Shown one piece after another: positions 61,265 to 64,000 of a stretch of DNA of 64,000 bases (the first letter of the stretch is position 1; each line of letters opens with the position of its first letter). Under the pieces are notes generated by a model, which saw only the letters and a program-made list of their open reading frames with translations, searched no databases and was not told the DNA's origin. This DNA is from Cecembia lonarensis LW9 (GTDB lineage Bacteria; Bacteroidota; Bacteroidia; Cytophagales; Cyclobacteriaceae): contig NZ_AMGM01000003.1 in assembly GCF_000298295.1 (NCBI RefSeq), positions 1-64,000 of the forward strand, in the 5' to 3' direction. Both the position numbers and the translations under genes were made by a program.

Positions 61265-64000
61265 TTACTTAACAGCCTCTTTAGACTTTCTGATGGTCTT
61301 GTCCTTTTCTGCTGACATTCTATCATACTCATCTTGAGACCCCACGATGATACTTTTGAAGTTTCTCTGGCCGGTACCTGCAGGAATCAAATGCCCTACA
61401 ATTACGTTTTCTTTCAAGCCCAAAAGTTCATCACGCTTACCTCTGATGGCAGCTTCACTCAACACTTTGGTAGTCTCCTGGAAGGAAGCCGCTGAGATAA
61501 AGCTCTCAGTGCCCAAAGATGCCGCCGTGATACCTTGAAGTGTTGGTCTGGAAACCGCAGTCTCAGCATCGCGCACCTGAACCAATTTCAAGTCCTTACG
61601 CTTTAAGCTGGAGTTCTCATCTCTCAACCTTCTGGCAGTAATGATCATACCAGGCTTCAAAGTAGAAGAATCACCGGCATCCATCACCACTTTCTTATCG
61701 AGGATATTGTCATTTTCCTCTCTGAAAGCCCACTTGTCTACAGTTTGTCCCTGTAGGAAGTTTGTATCTCCCGGCTCTAGGATTTCAACTTTTTGCATCA
61801 TCTGGCTCACAATCACCTCAATGTGCTTATCGTTGATTTTCACACCTTGCAGACGATAAACTTCCTGAATTTCATTCACCAAGTACTCCTGAACCGCAGT
61901 TGGCCCTTTGATGGCCAAGATATCATTTGGCGTAATAGCGCCATCAGAAAGTGGTTCACCAGCTCTGATAAAGTCGTTCTCCTGAACCAGAATGTGCTTG
62001 GACAAGGAAACCATGTACCTTTTCTTCACACCATCCCTTGACTCAATGAAAATCTCTCTGTTACCACGCTTAATTCCACCATAAGTTACCACACCGTCAA
62101 TTTCAGAAACTACAGCCGGGTTGGATGGGTTCCTGGCTTCGAACAATTCAGTTACTCTTGGAAGACCACCGGTAATATCTCTGGTTTTACCTACAGACCT
62201 TGGGATTTTAACCAAAATCTGACCAGCTCTTACTTTATCTCCAGATTCCACAGCAAGGTGGGCACCAACAGGAATGTTATACGCTTTACTTTCCTCACCA
62301 TAGTTAACCACTACGGCTGGGTTTTTAGTCTTATCTTTTGTGTCGATGATCACTTTTTCACGATAACCTGTCTGATCATCGGCAACTTCTTTGTAAGTGA
62401 TACCCTCTATAATGGCTTCAAATTCTACAGAACCGTCAAACTCAGAAAGAATGACTGCATTATATGGATCCCATGTACACAATGACTCACCCTTGGCAAT
62501 TTTCTGGCCATCCTTTACATTCAATACCGCACCATAAGGCACGTGATTGGATACTAAGGTTTTGCCAGACTTGGCATCATTGATTTTGATTTCACCGGAT
62601 CGACCCATAACGATGGAAATAGCGTCACCATCTTTATTGGTAGTATCAATCCACCTTAATTCTTCTTCAAATTCAACAACACCATCAAATTTAGCATTGA
62701 TACTTGCCTCCACAGAGATATTTGATGCTGTACCTCCTACGTGGAAAGTTCTCAAAGTCAACTGAGTACCCGGTTCACCAATGGACTGTGCTGCAATAAC
62801 ACCAACAGATTCACCTGATTGAACCATTCCTCCAGTCGCAAGATTTCGGCCGTAACACTTGGCACAAACACCTCTTCTGGTCTCACAAGTCAATACTGAT
62901 CTGATCTCAACCTCTTCGATTGTGGATTCATCTACTGTCTTAGCAATTTCTTCTGTAATCTCTATTCCAGAAGGAATAACGAGTTCATCAGTTATCGGGT
63001 CATATACATCATGAACGGACACCCTACCCAAAATTCTCTCAGATAGAGGTTCTACAATTTCGTCGTTATCTTTTAATGCAGAGACAACCAAACCTCTCAA
63101 AGTACCGCAATCATCTTCAGAGATGATCATGTCCTGTGCCACGTCTACTAACCTTCTGGTCAAATAACCGGCATCAGCTGTTTTCAAAGCGGTATCGGCA
63201 AGACCTTTACGGGCACCGTGGGTAGAGATAAAGTACTCCAATACGTCCAAACCCTCTTTAAAGTTGGACAGGATTGGGTTCTCGATAATTTCACCAACAG
63301 AACCCTGAAGGTTTTTCTGTGGCTTCGCCATCAAACCTCTCATACCACCCAACTGACGGATCTGCTCTCTGGAACCTCTGGCCCCTGAGTGCATCATCAT
63401 GTAGATGGCATTGAAACCTTGCTTATCCTCTTCCATCTGTTTCATCAGGATGTTGGTCAAGAAGGAGTTGGTTCTGGTCCAGATATCAATTACCTGGTTG
63501 TATCTTTCATTGTCCGTGATCAGACCCATGAGGTAGTTGTTCCATACTTGGTCAACCTCATCTTTGGCCTTATTGATCAAAATGTCTTTATCATCCGGGA
63601 TGATTACATCATTTAACCCCATTGAAAGACCACCGGAATATGCCATTTGGAAACCAAGATGCTTGATGTCATCAAGGAATTGAGCTGTTCTGGCTACACC
63701 GCAGATTTTAACTACTTCAGAGATAATCTGCTGCAGTTTTTTCTTGGTGAGCAGTTCGTTCACAAAACCTACTTCCTCAGGTACAAACTGGTTGAAGATC
63801 AATCTACCGGCAACGGTATCAATCACTTTTTCCTCTAGAGCGCCCTCTTCATTTCTGACTTTGACTTTACATTTTATCAATGCATGTTTAGAGACCGTTC
63901 CTTCATTCATGGCAATGATCACCTCTTCTTCGCCATAGAAGGTCATTCCTTCGCCCAAAACAGGCTCCTCAGGAGTGGATTTTTTACCTTTGGTCACATA
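61265..64000 (-). CDS. rpoC: RNA polymerase beta' subunit, C-terminal two thirds (5' end outside window)
   Basis: The frame is open to the right window edge; the apparent start at 63997 is an internal GTG/Val. About 911 residues are visible of an expected 1430 or so. Features: bridge-helix/F-loop region [20 protein letters not shown], the second zinc site (CGTLRG and [15 protein letters not shown]), trigger-loop region [20 protein letters not shown] with [10 protein letters not shown], and a C-terminal [16 protein letters not shown]. It is the catalytic subunit; the NADFDGD site lies in the missing part. Confidence 0.98.
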   Translation of the reverse strand, partial: YVTKGKKSTPEEPVLGEGMTFYGEEEVIIAMNEGTVSKHALIKCKVKVRNEEGALEEKVIDTVAGRLIFNQFVPEEVGFVNELLTKKKLQQIISEVVKICGVARTAQFLDDIKHLGFQMAYSGGLSMGLNDVIIPDDKDILINKAKDEVDQVWNNYLMGLITDNERYNQVIDIWTRTNSFLTNILMKQMEEDKQGFNAIYMMMHSGARGSREQIRQLGGMRGLMAKPQKNLQGSVGEIIENPILSNFKEGLDVLEYFISTHGARKGLADTALKTADAGYLTRRLVDVAQDMIISEDDCGTLRGLVVSALKDNDEIVEPLSERILGRVSVHDVYDPITDELVIPSGIEITEEIAKTVDESTIEEVEIRSVLTCETRRGVCAKCYGRNLATGGMVQSGESVGVIAAQSIGEPGTQLTLRTFHVGGTASNISVEASINAKFDGVVEFEEELRWIDTTNKDGDAISIVMGRSGEIKINDAKSGKTLVSNHVPYGAVLNVKDGQKIAKGESLCTWDPYNAVILSEFDGSVEFEAIIEGITYKEVADDQTGYREKVIIDTKDKTKNPAVVVNYGEESKAYNIPVGAHLAVESGDKVRAGQILVKIPRSVGKTRDITGGLPRVTELFEARNPSNPAVVSEIDGVVTYGGIKRGNREIFIESRDGVKKRYMVSLSKHILVQENDFIRAGEPLSDGAITPNDILAIKGPTAVQEYLVNEIQEVYRLQGVKINDKHIEVIVSQMMQKVEILEPGDTNFLQGQTVDKWAFREENDNILDKKVVMDAGDSSTLKPGMIITARRLRDENSSLKRKDLKLVQVRDAETAVSRPTLQGITAASLGTESFISAASFQETTKVLSEAAIRGKRDELLGLKENVIVGHLIPAGTGQRNFKSIIVGSQDEYDRMSAEKDKTIRKSKEAVK

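Overview
The window is a piece of a Bacteroidota chromosome, most likely order Cytophagales, family Cyclobacteriaceae. The support is the ribosomal operon order (rpsL-rpsG-fusA-rpsJ with no tuf, then rplC to rplQ, carA, eno), promoters of the Bacteroidota type (TTTG, about 19 nt, TAnnTTTG) in front of rpsL and rplC, many lipoproteins, outer-membrane barrels and SusCD-free secreted enzymes, DUF4143 ATPases, DUF3467 next to rpoC, and moderate, AT-leaning base composition. The family assignment is inference; no rRNA is present.

Left half (1-38,900) is accessory and housekeeping DNA with small operons in both directions. Positions 1-2,720 are a decaying locus on the minus strand: a double-glycine-leader peptide running off the left edge, a remnant of a C39-peptidase ABC exporter, a six-bladed beta-propeller lipoprotein pseudogene with a stop and a frameshift, and a possible Cys-peptide remnant, interrupted by a plus-strand VapBC pair. 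Then come a DUF4143 ATPase, an outer-membrane barrel and RlpA. A complete peptide / beta-propeller lipoprotein / CARDB-like cassette occupies 5,311-7,125, followed by a second VapBC pair, sbcD and sbcC, another beta-propeller lipoprotein, a second DUF4143 ATPase bracketed by related palindromes, and an exported phosphoesterase. 17,829-20,522 looks like a quinone/electrophile resistance group (MhqD-like esterase, MhqO-like dioxygenase, YceI, MarR regulator), followed by an alpha/beta hydrolase, an exported amidohydrolase and a large S9 peptidase. 26,944-28,083 is a third DUF4143 ATPase. 28,136-32,217 keeps the tesA / ybbA-ybbP arrangement known from E. coli. 32,393-34,854 is a GMC oxidoreductase with its Tat-exported subunit 3, followed by envelope proteins of unknown role and another beta-propeller lipoprotein. 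37,420-38,990 is mostly gene-free, with a broken flavoprotein fragment and dispersed repeats.

Right half (38,991-64,000) is the core translation and transcription block, almost all on the minus strand: rpsL-rpsG-fusA-rpsJ, terminator, promoter, rplC ... rpsN, an internal promoter, rpsH ... rplQ, terminator, carA-eno, terminator. At the far right, rpoC (cut by the window end) and a DUF3467 gene flank a second intact peptide / beta-propeller cassette at 59,596-60,863.

The most interesting pattern is that cassette. It appears twice intact and once apparently broken. Each intact copy has a short exported Cys-containing peptide gene, a strong hairpin between the cistrons, and a beta-propeller lipoprotein gene. 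Both intact copies also have a long homopolymer (G9 or A15) inside the spacer of the apparent promoter, at the same 21-nt spacing. That suggests surface- or periplasm-acting peptide/lipoprotein pairs whose expression may be switched by slippage. The second pattern is three DUF4143 ATPase genes, each with its own dyad element next to the start codon.
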